From Perilla frutescens (Eukaryota > Streptophyta > Magnoliopsida > Lamiales > Lamiaceae), in the NCBI GenBank assembly GCA_026008535.1, contig BRKX01000004.1, positions 14,347,501 through 14,411,500 of the forward strand: a DNA stretch of 64,000 bases. The letters are read 5' to 3'. How positions within the stretch are numbered: the first letter of the stretch is position 1; each line of letters opens with the position of its first letter. The notes under the pieces were generated by a model. It was not told where the DNA came from, made no database searches, and was given only the letters and a program-made list of their open reading frames with translations. This document shows, one piece after another, positions 1 to 9,609 of this stretch. The translations under genes and the position numbers were made by a program.

Positions 1-120
1 AACGGTGGAACCGTAACCGCACCGTCCGTAGACGGTTGATGGTTCCGGTTTGTTAACCGGAACCGCCGGTTTTCACCTCGGCCGGTTTTGGCCGGTTACC
101 GGCGGTTATCCGGTTAACCA
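1..120. repeat. hAT subterminal CCGGTTT repeats with an inverted repeat
   Basis: GC-rich sequence built from degenerate AACCGCCGGTTT and CCGGTTAACC units. Bases 53-70 and 98-117 are near-perfect inverted copies separated by 27 bases. The same type of repeat fills the other hAT end at 9190-9600. Subterminal repeats of this kind are commonly the transposase-binding regions of hAT elements; that role here is inferred. Confidence 0.6.
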
Positions 121-280
121 TCGATTTCCGATTTTTTTTTCCTCTATCTCTCCGAACTCGAATTGATGATTGGATGAAAAACTACTAAGTACTAAATCGA
201 TAAAATTACTAATTTACAAGTTAAAAACTAAGAAGTATGACAAAACACAAGTTTATTTGAATTTTGATATTATTATATAA

Positions 281-565
281 TTTTATAATTTATATCTTAC
301 AATTTACAAGTTATAAAATTTACAAGTTACAACCTACAAGAATATTGAGAATACAATTTAATTTATCAAATTACAAGTTACAAAATACAAATTGTACATT
401 AATCAAGCTATGAAAATATGAAATTACAATTTACAAATTTACAAATTACAATTTACAAATAACAAGTTACAAAATACAAATTGTAAATTAATCAAACTAT
501 GAAAATATAAAATTACAATTTACAAATTTACAATTTACAAATTACAATTTACAAGTTACAATTTG
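281..565. repeat. AT-rich tandem repeat (TACAAATT/ACAATTTA units)
   Basis: A low-complexity stretch of TTACAA-type units. A longer unit of about 89 bases occurs twice, with ACAAGTTACAAAATACAAA at about 373 and again at 462. It lies between the 3' end of the hAT transposase gene and the left terminus. No coding signal is seen. Bases 121-280 and 566-706 are plain AT-rich hAT 3' noncoding DNA. Confidence 0.6.
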
Positions 566-706
566 AGCTAATTTAGAATTTAGGAATTATGGGGGAAAAA
601 GAAATAATTGAAATTTGGGCTTGCACTTCATATGAAGCTGCCTACATATCCCTTACCTTGGAATCAAAGCCCTCGTAGTTCATTTTACCTTTTTTCCTTG
701 GCGAGT

Positions 707-1812
707 CTAGAATTCGAAGTCGTCATCCCAATCATCTTCGGTTTGGCTCCCTCCTTCGGCTTCACTCTCCGAGCCAACTTCAATGAGCGGGCCATCCATC
801 AAGTCATCCCAGCGGTTCTCTTGCTCTCTTAGGTCGGCTTTGGACTCGTCCTTCAACATCATTTGAGCTTCGAAGTGATCCGGTGTCAAATTTGATCTCC
901 GTTCATCCAACATGTAACCGGATTCACTGAAAGCTTGCTCGACCGCAACCGTTGATGCCGGGACTCCAAAAATCTCCCTTGCCATAATTACAAGCAAAGG
1001 ATACCGCTCTTGATTTCGGGACCACCACTTGAGAACATCAAAATTGTTGGGACCTGTATTTTCATCATCGGGGGGCACAACAGGGTCTTGCAAATACATA
1101 TCTAATTCATTTTGACTACGCCTAGCATTTCCTCTACTGTGGAAAATTTTTTGGAATTCTTGTAAATCACTACCACGTGAAGATGAAGTATTTAATCCTA
1201 ACGAAAAAGAACTACTAGAACCTAAAGAACGACTGGTTGGATGAGTTATACTATCAGCATATTTTAACTCATATTCTCTATAAAGTGAATATATAGACTC
1301 ATAAATTTCTGTTTTAATTTCTTCAGCAGTTGGCACATGTATATCGGGATCGGAACCTGTAAAACTCATAGTAGACAAAAACTTGTAATACATGTCAATC
1401 ATATCGTTAGTAGCACTTAGTTTAAAAGTAGGATCCAATATTTTTGCAACCAAAAAAATATTAGGCACATGATCAAAATATTTAAGCCATTCTTTTACCA
1501 TGGCTAGAATCATATCTTGCAAATCGGGTTTATGACTACAAGCATTAAATTTTGCAGCAATTAAACAACAATAATACATAAATTTGCAAACAGTAGGGTA
1601 ATACACACTGGATAAATCTTTTGTTGCATATTGAAAAACTTGTAAAAGCTCCATTAATTCAATACAATCATCCCAATATGAAGATAATAAAATAAACGAT
1701 TCAATATGCGTAGCAAAAAAAGAACATAATAATTCACGATATTCAAAAGTTGCAGAAAGCATTTCATAAGTAGAGTTCCACCTATTGGGCACATCTAAGT
1801 TAAAAATTTTAG
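707..1812 (-). pseudogene. hAT transposase, C-terminal part
   Basis: This is the C-terminal two-thirds of a hAT-superfamily transposase, separated from its N-terminal part (7530-8901) by the inserted chromovirus. The reading frame enters with VPNRWNSTYEML, a conserved hAT block. The hAT dimerisation region follows near the C-terminus (VAVEQAFSESG, then RRSNLTPDHFEAQMML). The Glu of VEQAFS is at the position of the third catalytic acidic residue. The tail is very acidic (EDDWDDDFEF) and ends at a natural stop at 707. No stop interrupts this part. Upstream codons read into the LTR as far as 1858 but do not belong to the transposase. The enzyme would bind element ends and excise and reinsert them in the nucleus. 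The type resembles plant zinc-finger-BED RICESLEEPER-like transposases, a family assignment made from motifs only. Confidence 0.88.
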
Positions 1813-1817
1813 GATGC
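1813..1817. other. Left target-site duplication (GATGC) of the chromovirus
   Basis: GATGC directly precedes the 5' LTR at 1818 and recurs at 7530-7534 directly after the 3' LTR. Five bases is the usual Ty3/gypsy duplication. Removing the element and one copy joins the two hAT transposase halves in frame. Confidence 0.95.
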
Positions 1818-2370
1818 TGTTGTGGGTAGGAAGAGGGCTGGAGCGATTGTTCAGACAAAGGGGAAGACTATGGGAAATGGTGAGGGATTAAAGTTTTCAA
1901 TCTTCAGAGGTTGATGATTATGGTGAATTGGGGATTCTGGAGTTGACCGATGAAGGTGTTGTTGGATAGAGTGTCGGGTCAGCTAGAGCAATGGATAGGA
2001 GCTCTATTCAAAATGGGTCTTTTAGTTGGGCTTGTGTTTAATTTTATATTTGGGCTTTTATTTCTTGCTTTCAATTAAAGATGGCCCAGTTTAGCTACTT
2101 ACGGTTATTTGCATGTAAAAGATTGTGGTCCCTAGCCTTGTATAGTTTAAATACCCTTTTTTGTGTAAGAAATGATATGAAGAACTATATTCAGATCTCG
2201 CCCCTTTTTTTCCTCTTTTCTCCCTACTTCCTCTCCTTTGATCTTTCTCATTTTCATTCTCAAATACAGTAAAGTTTTCAACTTTATTATATTAAATATA
2301 CTACAAATATAAGATCTGCAAAATAGGGAAAAGAAAGACAAAAAAAAGAGAAACAACTGAGTCTATTACA
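1818..2370 (+). repeat. 5' LTR of the chromovirus
   Basis: Direct repeat of 6975-7529, bounded by TG and CA. It would hold the promoter and polyadenylation signals. AT-rich candidate promoter sequence lies in its second half (TATAGTTTAAATACCC near 2141-2156). Confidence 0.95.
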
Positions 2371-2386
2371 TTTGGTATCCAAAGCC
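2371..2386 (+). promoter_or_regulatory. Primer-binding site, initiator tRNA-Met type
   Basis: TTTGGTATCCAAAGCC directly follows the 5' LTR. It resembles TGGTATCAGAGC, the usual plant initiator tRNA-Met primer site, with internal differences. Confidence 0.7.
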
Positions 2387-2400
2387 AAGCTTCCTTGGCC

Positions 2401-5400
2401 ATGGCGGATGGGACAAGACTTAAGGAGCTGCAGGAAGGGCAAAACAAACTGCAACAGATTTGGCAGACAAAGACCATGAAGAGAGATGCTGCAGAGCAGA
2501 AACTACAAGAGCAAATGGCAGGAATCAGTGAAGATATGAATCAAAAAATTACAGGAATTCATGAAGGTATGAATGAAAAATTCGATCAGTTAGCTAAAAC
2601 TATGTCTACTCTTCAATTACAATTGATGAATGCAAGCCCTAAAAAGATGATCAGTGAAGAGGGATCAATTTTAGGCCCCCCTCCATAGCACTTTGTTGGA
2701 CAAGGTTCTCAAACAAGAAACCATACCAATACCTACAAAGAAACAACAATTACTGAACCATACAACAATCAGGTGTACACCCCTCGTCCCAAGGTGGAAT
2801 TTCCTAAGTTTGATGGTTCCCACCCAAGAGTTTGGATGCTACGTTGTGCAGGTTACTTTAAACTAATACCTAACTTACCAGATGACCAAAAAGTAACTTT
2901 GGCAACACTGAATTTTGAAGAAAGAGCAGCAGTGTGGTACCAGAACTTCAGCTCTAAGTACAGTGAAGTCACATGGGATCAGTTTATGGAAGTGGTGGCA
3001 GCCAGGTTTGAAGAATTAAAGACTTCTAAGATAATAGTGGAATTTAACAAACTCAAACACACTGGAGACTATCTAGAGTATGTGGATAAATTTGAGGAGC
3101 TGAAAGAGTGTATGGTGATGTGTGGTGGTGGAACATATACAGAAGCATACTTCACTGCTAGCTTTCTTAGTGGATTAAGTGATGAATTAAGGGCAGCTAT
3201 TAATATGTTCAACCCTACCACCCTTGAACAAGCCATTGAGTTGGGAAAAAATCAACTCATTACCATTGAGGCACTCACCAAGAAGATTAAGGGGAATACC
3301 AGGTCTTATCCTAACAGTTGGGCAAATATTCAACATAAACAACAACCCTCTCAGCTGACCCCTAACAGGTCCAATCAACCCTCAAAAGCACCCACTAAAC
3401 TCTTAACTTCAGCACAAATGTCAGATAGAAGGGCACAAGGATTATGTTACAATTGTGAAGAAAAGTATACTCCGGGCCACAAGTGCCAGCACAGAGTCTA
3501 CTATATGGTCATGTCTGAGGAAGAAGAGCTGGCTTATCTGCAGTCTGCTACTCTGTTAGAAGAACTAGACAAAGACAGTGACCTAGCAGAACTACAAGTC
3601 TCTCTTAATACTCTTAAGGGGGAGGACACCATTACCACTCTAAGGTTCAGAAAAACTTGTGATGGGCACACTCTGCAGATATCAGTGGATACAGGTAGCA
3701 CACTAAGTTTTCTCAAGGAATCTACTGCTCATCAGTTAGGGTGTGAAGTGATCCCAGCTACACCCTTGCTCATCAAGGTAGCTAACGGGCAGAGGCTCAT
3801 TAGCTCCTCACAGGCCTCTAATTTTGGCTGGCAGATACAAGGACAGGAGTTGAGGCATTCATTGAGGCTATTACAACACGAGGGTTGTGACATCATTTTA
3901 GAGGGTGATTGGCTAAAAGTGTGCACCCCTATTAAGCTAGATTATGACAACATGTCTATGACTATTCAGTGGGGAGGTAAGAAGATAAAAATGCTTGCTC
4001 AGAAATCACAGGCTGAGTGTCAATTCATCTCACACCATGCCTTGTACAAGTTGCTACACACTAAGACTAAGGCTGCAGTGGAGGAAGTGTTTTTTGTCAC
4101 AATGCAGAAACCAAAAGGTACGCAGAATCAAACATTAGATGGGCTAGTTACAGAATTTGAAGATGTGTTCAAAGACCCTGAAGGCCTTCCACCTGGCCGG
4201 GGAGTTGAACACCAGATTGAGTTAAAACCAGGGAGCGTGCCCAAACACCAATATCCTTATAGGTCATCACACAATCATAATGATGTAATTGAAAGAATTG
4301 TTAAAGAGCTACTGGATTCAGGAGTTATACAACATAGTAAAAGTCCATTCTCATCACCAGTACTGTTAGTCAAGAAGAAAGATGGGACATGGAGATTGTG
4401 TGTAGATTATAGATATTTGAATGAGCTCACAATCAAACATGATTACCCCATCCCAGTGATTGATGAGTTACTAGATGAGTTGAATGGCTCAAGATACTTT
4501 TCAAAGATTGATTTGAGATCTGGATACTTCAAGATCCTCATGCAGCCAGAGCATAGATACTTGACTGCATTTAGGACTCATAGTGGCCACTATAAGTTTC
4601 TTATTATGCCATTCGGGCTGTGCAACACACCTGCCACATTCCAATCTCTAATGAATCAAGTTTTCAGGGACTGTTTGAGGAAGTATGTTTTGGTATTCTT
4701 TGACGACATCCTAGTCTACAGCTCAAGTTGGGAAGCACACTTGCAACATCTTCGGGAGGTTTTCTCTTTACTAAGAAAGCACACCTTGTATGCTAAGAGG
4801 TCTAAATGCCACTTTGGGCAGACCAGTATTGAGTATTTGGGGTACATAATCAATGAGGAAGGGGTCTCTACTGACCCACAAAAGATTGAAGCCATGGTAA
4901 ACTAGCCCACACCCCAAAGTGTGAAGCAATTGAGGGGATTCCTAGGCCTTACAGGCTACTATAGGAAGTTTATCAAGGGGTATGGTGCTATTAGCAAACC
5001 TCTAACCACCCTCTTGAAGAAGAATAATTTCAAGTGGGGACTAGAGGCAGATCAAGCTTTCAAACTCCTTAAGGAAGCTATGATACAAGCCCCTATGTTA
5101 GCATTACCTGACTTCACACTACCATTTAATTTGGAAACAGATGCTAGTGGAGCAGGGTTGGGGGCTGTACTGATGCAGAGAAGAAGGCCCATTGCATTCC
5201 TTAGCAAATCTCTTTGCCCAAGGAATCAATCCCTCTCAATATATGAGAGGGAGTTTTTGGCTGTTCTTATGGCAATCAACAAGTGGAGACACTACCTGCA
5301 AGGTAGTAGGTTCTTTATAAGGACTGATCAGCAAGCTTTGAAATACTTACTCAACCAGAAAGTCATGAACCCCATGCAGTAGAAATGGATTACAAAATTA

Positions 5401-7125
5401 TTAGGGCTTGACTATAAAATACACTATAAGAAGGGTACAGAAAATAGGGCAGCTGATGCCTTGTCTAGAGTTCAAGGAGAGAAGGTACAACTTACTGTAC
5501 TCACTACTATTACTCCTACATGGATTCAAGAAATCATCAGCAGCTATGAAGATGATCCATTTATCATGAAAATCAAAGAAGGATTGGGGGCAGACCCAAA
5601 ATCTGACCCTAAATTCACCTAAACAGGTGAACTTTTAAGGTATAAAGGAAGGATTGTTGTAGGAGAAGATCCCAACCTAAGAGCTAGGATACTTGCTGAG
5701 ATGCATAACTCATCATATGGTGGGCATTCAGGAGTTAATGGCACATATATGAGGTTGAAGTCAGTCTTTTTCTGGCCTAACATGAAGATGACAGTGACAA
5801 ATCTGGTCAGAGCTTGTGATATATGCCAGCTAAACAAGCCTAATCATGGAGCTGTACAGGGCCTGCTACAACCACTCTCTATACCAGAACAACCGTGGAG
5901 TCACATTACCATGGACTTTGTGGAGGGTCTGCCAAACTCATATGGAAAGAATGTGATATTAGTGGTAATTGACAGGCTAACCAAATTTGGGCACTTTATT
6001 TCCCTATCACATCCCTTCTCTACTCAATTGGTGGCTAAGCTATTTCTAGACAATGTCTACAAGTTGCATGGAATGCCTGTTAGTATTGTTACTGACAGGG
6101 ACAAGATTTTCACAAGTAATTTCTAGAGAGAACTCTTCAAGATAATGGGTGTGACACTAAATTTTTCTTCAGCTTATCACCCACAATCGGACGGACAAAC
6201 GAAAAGACTCAATCAGTGCCTCGAGAACTATCTTAGGTGTATAAGTTCAAGTCATCCTAAACAGTGGTTTAAATGGCTCTCCCTAGTAGAGCACTGGTAC
6301 AACACTAACTTTCATACCGCACTCAAAACCACTCCATTCCAAGCCTTGTACGGGTATCCACCCCCTTATCTCACTCTTGGGCCCTATTTGGATACACAAC
6401 AAGGGGAAGTGAAGGATTTAGTGCAGGAGAGGAAACTCATGCTCCAACAACTGAAGGAGAACCTACGGGAGGCTCAAAATAGGATGAAGGTCTATGCAGA
6501 CAAAAATAGAGTTGAGAGATACTTTGAGGTGGGAGAACAAGTTTATTTAAAAATTCAGCCTTATCGACAGAATTCGATTCAGCTCCGGAAGAATCTTAAA
6601 TTAGCTTCAAGATTCTTTGGACCTTATATGATTCTGGAGAAAATTGGGAAGGTAGCCTATCGGCTAGATCTTCCAGAGGGAGCCCGTGTACACCCTGTGT
6701 TTCACGTGTCCCTCTTCAAGAAAAAAATCGGAGAAGAAATCAAAACTACTGCTGAGTTACCTGCAGTTGATGAAGACGGGACTTTCCACCTGGAGCCTAC
6801 CAAAATCTTGGACTCACAGGTCATCGACAGAGGGGGAATAGCAGTAGACCAACTTCTAGTGCGGTAGGATTCTGAAAGTTCCGACCTTGCTTCTTGGGAA
6901 GATACTAAGTTTTTGGAGCGTAAATTCCCACACCTTGATCCTTGGGGACAAGGATCCCAAAAAGAGGGGGGTAATGTTGTGGGTAGGAAGAGGGCTGGAG
7001 CGATTGTTCAGACAAAGGGGAAGGCTATGGGCAATGGTGAGGGATTAAAGATTCAATCTTCAGAGGTTGATGATTATGGTGAATTGGGGATTCTGGAGTT
7101 GACCGATGAAGGTGTTGTTGGATAG
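2401..7125 (+). pseudogene. Gag-pol polyprotein of the chromovirus
   Basis: One frame runs from ATG 2401 to 7125, the last 151 bases inside the 3' LTR. In order it encodes an N-terminal coiled region, a Gag domain (about 2800-3250), a zinc knuckle (CYNC...GHKC, about 3445-3485), an aspartic protease (VDTGS, about 3687), reverse transcriptase (PFGLCNTPATF, FFDDILVYS, about 4240-4860), RNase H (TDASGAGLGAVL, about 5140), integrase with a zinc-binding region and catalytic core (about 5700-6230), and a chromodomain-like tail (LASWEDTKF, about 6890). In-frame stops lie at 2686, 4903, 5380, 5620, 6124 and 6865. No frameshift is seen. The integrase motif that normally reads GQTE reads GQTK (Lys codon 6202-6204), removing the third catalytic acidic residue. 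The element cannot be autonomous. Confidence 0.93.
6957..6974 (+). promoter_or_regulatory. Polypurine tract of the chromovirus
   Basis: A purine run (CAAAAAGAGGGGGGTAA) directly precedes the 3' LTR and is the expected plus-strand priming site for reverse transcription. It is also translated as part of the polyprotein tail. Confidence 0.85.
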
Positions 7126-7529
7126 AGTGTCGGGTCAGCAAGAGCAATGTATAGGAGCTCTATTCAAAATGGGTCTTTTAGTTGGGCTTGTGTTTAATTT
7201 TATATTTGGGCTTTTATTTCTTGCTTTCAATTCAAGATGGCCCAGTTTAGCTACTTAGGGTTATTTGCATGTAAAAGATTGTGGTCCCTAGCCTTGTATA
7301 GTTTAAATACCCCTTTTTGCGTAAGAAATGATATGAAGAACTATATTCAGATCTCGCCCATTTTCTTCCTCTTTTCTCCCTACTTCCTCTCCTTTGATCT
7401 TTCTCATTTTCATTCTCAAATACAGTAAAGTTCTCAACTTTATTATATTAAATATACTATGAATATAAGATCTGCAAAATAGGGAAAAGAAAGACAAAAA
7501 ACAAAAGAGAAACAACTGAGTCTATTACA
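6975..7529 (+). repeat. 3' LTR of the chromovirus
   Basis: Direct repeat of 1818-2370 with the same TGTTGTGGG start and CTATTACA end. It is followed by the GATGC target duplication at 7530-7534. Confidence 0.95.
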
Positions 7530-8901
7530 GATGCACACCAACTTCCCTACAGAATTTTTCCCACCTACGTCTAACTCTAACTCTACCATGAATATAATCT
7601 ACAGCGTCACGAATAGGTTGAATTGAGTTATTTAATATTCTAAGTCTATCTTGAACACATAAATTCAAAATATGAGCAATACATCGAGTATGAAAATATT
7701 TACCATGCAAGGTTGGATTACATGCTTGAATTAATTCTCTAATACTAGCCGTATTAGCACTCGCATTATCAAAACCAATAGAAAAAATTTTATCAAGTAT
7801 TTTAAAATGATTGCAAATTTTAATAATAGCCTTAGCAATATTAGTAGCACTATGTTGACAGTTAAATCTACAAAAAGTAATTAAACGTTTATTTAAATTC
7901 CATGAATAATCAATCCAATGCAATGTAATAACAATATAATGACGACGGATAAATTTATCAGACCAAATATCAGAACAAATAGCAACCTTATAAGGAATTT
8001 TACTAATAACACTTTTCAATTTCGACTTATATCTTATATGCAATTTTTCAAGGGTCCTAGTCATAGTCATTCTAGGTATTCTTTGAGCACCAGGATTATA
8101 AGCAGCTTTCATACGACGTTCAAAATTCATGCTATCGGCAAATTGAAGTGCTAAAGATTCTTCACAAATAAAATAACACATTTGTTCCCTAGCAACTAGA
8201 AGGTCAAACCTAAAGAGTTAGGATGAGTACGGCGTACCTTCACCTTGGCTTTCGATATTTTGACTGCTTACCGGTTGGAAGTTGAGTTGCGATTGAGCTT
8301 GAGCATGTCCAAGTTCGACTTGATGATTGTTGGTGATGTGTGACCAGTACGTCCCATAGCCTCCTCCAGTGCGAAATTTGTATTGTTTCGGACCATAGAT
8401 GCAATACAAATCAAACACACCCGCTTCATTCTTCCTTGCCACCTTTCGGAAATGAATAGTGAAGAGAGCAGATTTTAGTGCCGTATTTCTTGTTGGAACG
8501 GCCTCCGCCTCTTCCTCCGCCTCCTCTATGTCGAGATCGACGGATGGATTTCCGCTGAAAGCACGAGATTCTTGAGATCATTGTAATTCTTCAAACTGGA
8601 TCCATCTTGCCACTACTTCGTCAACTTCTATTTGAGAAGTAGGATTGTTGTAAAAACCGCCACCAGTTGGATCATGGTAGAAACCGCCACCACTTGGATC
8701 GTTGTAGAAACCGCCATCGGTTTCGCTATAGGGATTCACATATTCTTCAGGTTGTTGTTGTTGAAATTGAGGCGATATCGTATCAGCATCATCAGAAATA
8801 TGTACTCCAGAATGAGTACGATGACGACGACGTGGAGCTTCGGAACTATCAGCAATAGCTTTGCCTTTACCCTTATCGGCTCGGCTACCTCAGCTAGACA
8901 T
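7530..8901 (-). pseudogene. hAT transposase, N-terminal part
   Basis: Read on the minus strand from ATG 8901. The frame has a low-complexity leader with three copies of a nine-residue repeat (GGFY-N/H-D/N-P type, 8641-8720), then a BED-type zinc-finger region (FDLYCIYGPKQY ... SHITNNH). The second cysteine of that finger appears to be Gly. The catalytic domain follows, with CSDIWSDK and SIGFDNASANT carrying the first two acidic catalytic residues, then a CIAHILNLCVQD block. Three stops break it: codon 4 (TGA 8892-8890), a TGA near 8580 and a TAA at 8220-8218. The frame is otherwise continuous and passes the chromovirus insertion site at 7530 into 1812 without loss. The stops make the copy inactive. 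A neighbour with functional transposase could still have mobilised it. Confidence 0.87.
8641..8720 (-). repeat. 27-bp tandem repeat inside the hAT transposase gene
   Basis: Three tandem units of 27 bases encode a nine-residue Gly/Phe/Tyr repeat (GGGFYNNPT, GGGFYHDPT, DGGFYNDPS). The unit length keeps the frame. Confidence 0.8.
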
Positions 8902-9170
8902 GATGATTAGGGATGATAGAAAATGAGTAGAATTGTAGAAATGAAGAAATGAAGAAATCGAGATATTGAGAGATTGAGAGTGGAGAGAGTAACTTCGTAA
9001 AATTGTAACTTGTAAGAAAACTTGAATAAGAAAATGATATTGCTAAAATAGAGAGAATTTGAGTATAGAGAGAGAGAGATTGAGAGTTTGGTGTGAGTGA
9101 AAATGGTGGAGGGGATGGGGTATTTATAGGTGAAAATTGGGGAGTGGGGGGAAAAATTTAAAATTCGAAT
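8902..9170. other. hAT 5' untranslated/promoter region
   Basis: AT- and GA-rich sequence upstream of the transposase ATG (minus strand), with GAGAGAGAGA runs near 9068-9082. No gene is seen. It should hold the transposase promoter, but I cannot point to a convincing TATA box. Confidence 0.45.
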
Positions 9171-9197
9171 TTGAAAAATTTTGAAAAAAAAATGGCC

Positions 9198-9305
9198 GAA
9201 CCGCCGGTTTTGGAGCCCAAACCAGCGGTTTTCGGCCAAACCGCCGGTTTGTGCTCCAAAATCGGCGGCAAAACCGCTGGTTTGGGCTCCAAAACCGGCG
9301 GTTCC
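9198..9305. repeat. Large inverted repeat near the hAT terminus
   Basis: Bases 9198-9237 and 9265-9305 are near-perfect inverted copies of about 40 bases around a 27-base centre, which itself contains another AACCGCCGGTTT unit. DNA or RNA from this segment could fold into a long hairpin. It belongs to the same subterminal repeat family as bases 1-120. Confidence 0.85.
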
Positions 9306-9380
9306 ATGTTAGCAATCCGCCTCCGTGCGTTCCTAGCCGTTGATCAAGATCACGCGGATCGTGATCTCGACCATTAAAAA

Positions 9381-9384
<4 letters not shown>

Positions 9385-9413
<29 letters not shown>
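9385..9413. repeat. (TA)n microsatellite in the hAT end
   Basis: A run of alternating T and A of about 28 bases between the inverted repeat and the terminal CCGGTTT repeats. Confidence 0.9.
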
Positions 9414-9586
9414 CAAACTGCCGGTTAACCGCCTAAACTGACGGTTTGAAAAAATCCGTCCACCAAACCGAAACTGGACCGTTCTACTACGGTTGACAGT
9501 TACGGTTTACAAACCGTAACCGTCCGTACGGTTCCGGAACTGTGTCGAACCGGCAAACCGACGGTTATAACCGCCGGTCCGGTTTT

Positions 9587-9609
9587 ATTTGGGCAACTCT
9601 AGATAGAGA
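9587..9609. other. hAT terminus and target-site duplication
   Basis: ATTTGGGCAACTCTA (9587-9601) is the hAT terminal sequence. GATAGAGA (9602-9609) is both the presumed 8-bp duplication and coding sequence of the Athila reverse transcriptase, which continues directly with VCIDYRKLN. Confidence 0.75.

Larger units (their letters stand above)
1818..7529 (+). mobile_element. Ty3/gypsy chromovirus, complete but inactivated
   Basis: A full LTR retrotransposon 5712 bases long with two LTRs (553 and 555 bases, both TGTTGTGGG...CTATTACA), a primer-binding site, one gag-pol reading frame, a polypurine tract and a perfect 5-bp duplication. A chromodomain-like tail after the integrase places it among plant chromoviruses. 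By eye the two LTRs differ at roughly seventeen sites, so it is not a very recent insertion. Gag-pol carries six in-frame stops and the integrase has lost a catalytic residue. Confidence 0.95.
1..9601 (-). mobile_element. hAT DNA transposon, right part, with a nested chromovirus
   Basis: The element is a class II hAT transposon read on the minus strand. Its right terminus is visible: the plus strand ends in ATTTGGGCAACTCTA at 9587-9601, so the element begins TAGAGTTGCCC on its own strand, a hAT-like terminus. It is followed by GATAGAGA (9602-9609), the expected 8-bp target duplication. The left terminus lies before base 1, but bases 1-120 already show the same subterminal AACCGCCGGTTT repeats as 9190-9600. 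The transposase gene is split by a Ty3/gypsy element at 1818-7529. The host of this hAT is the reverse transcriptase gene of an Athila element, which resumes at 9602. The boundary is inferred because the left duplication is outside the window. Confidence 0.85.
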
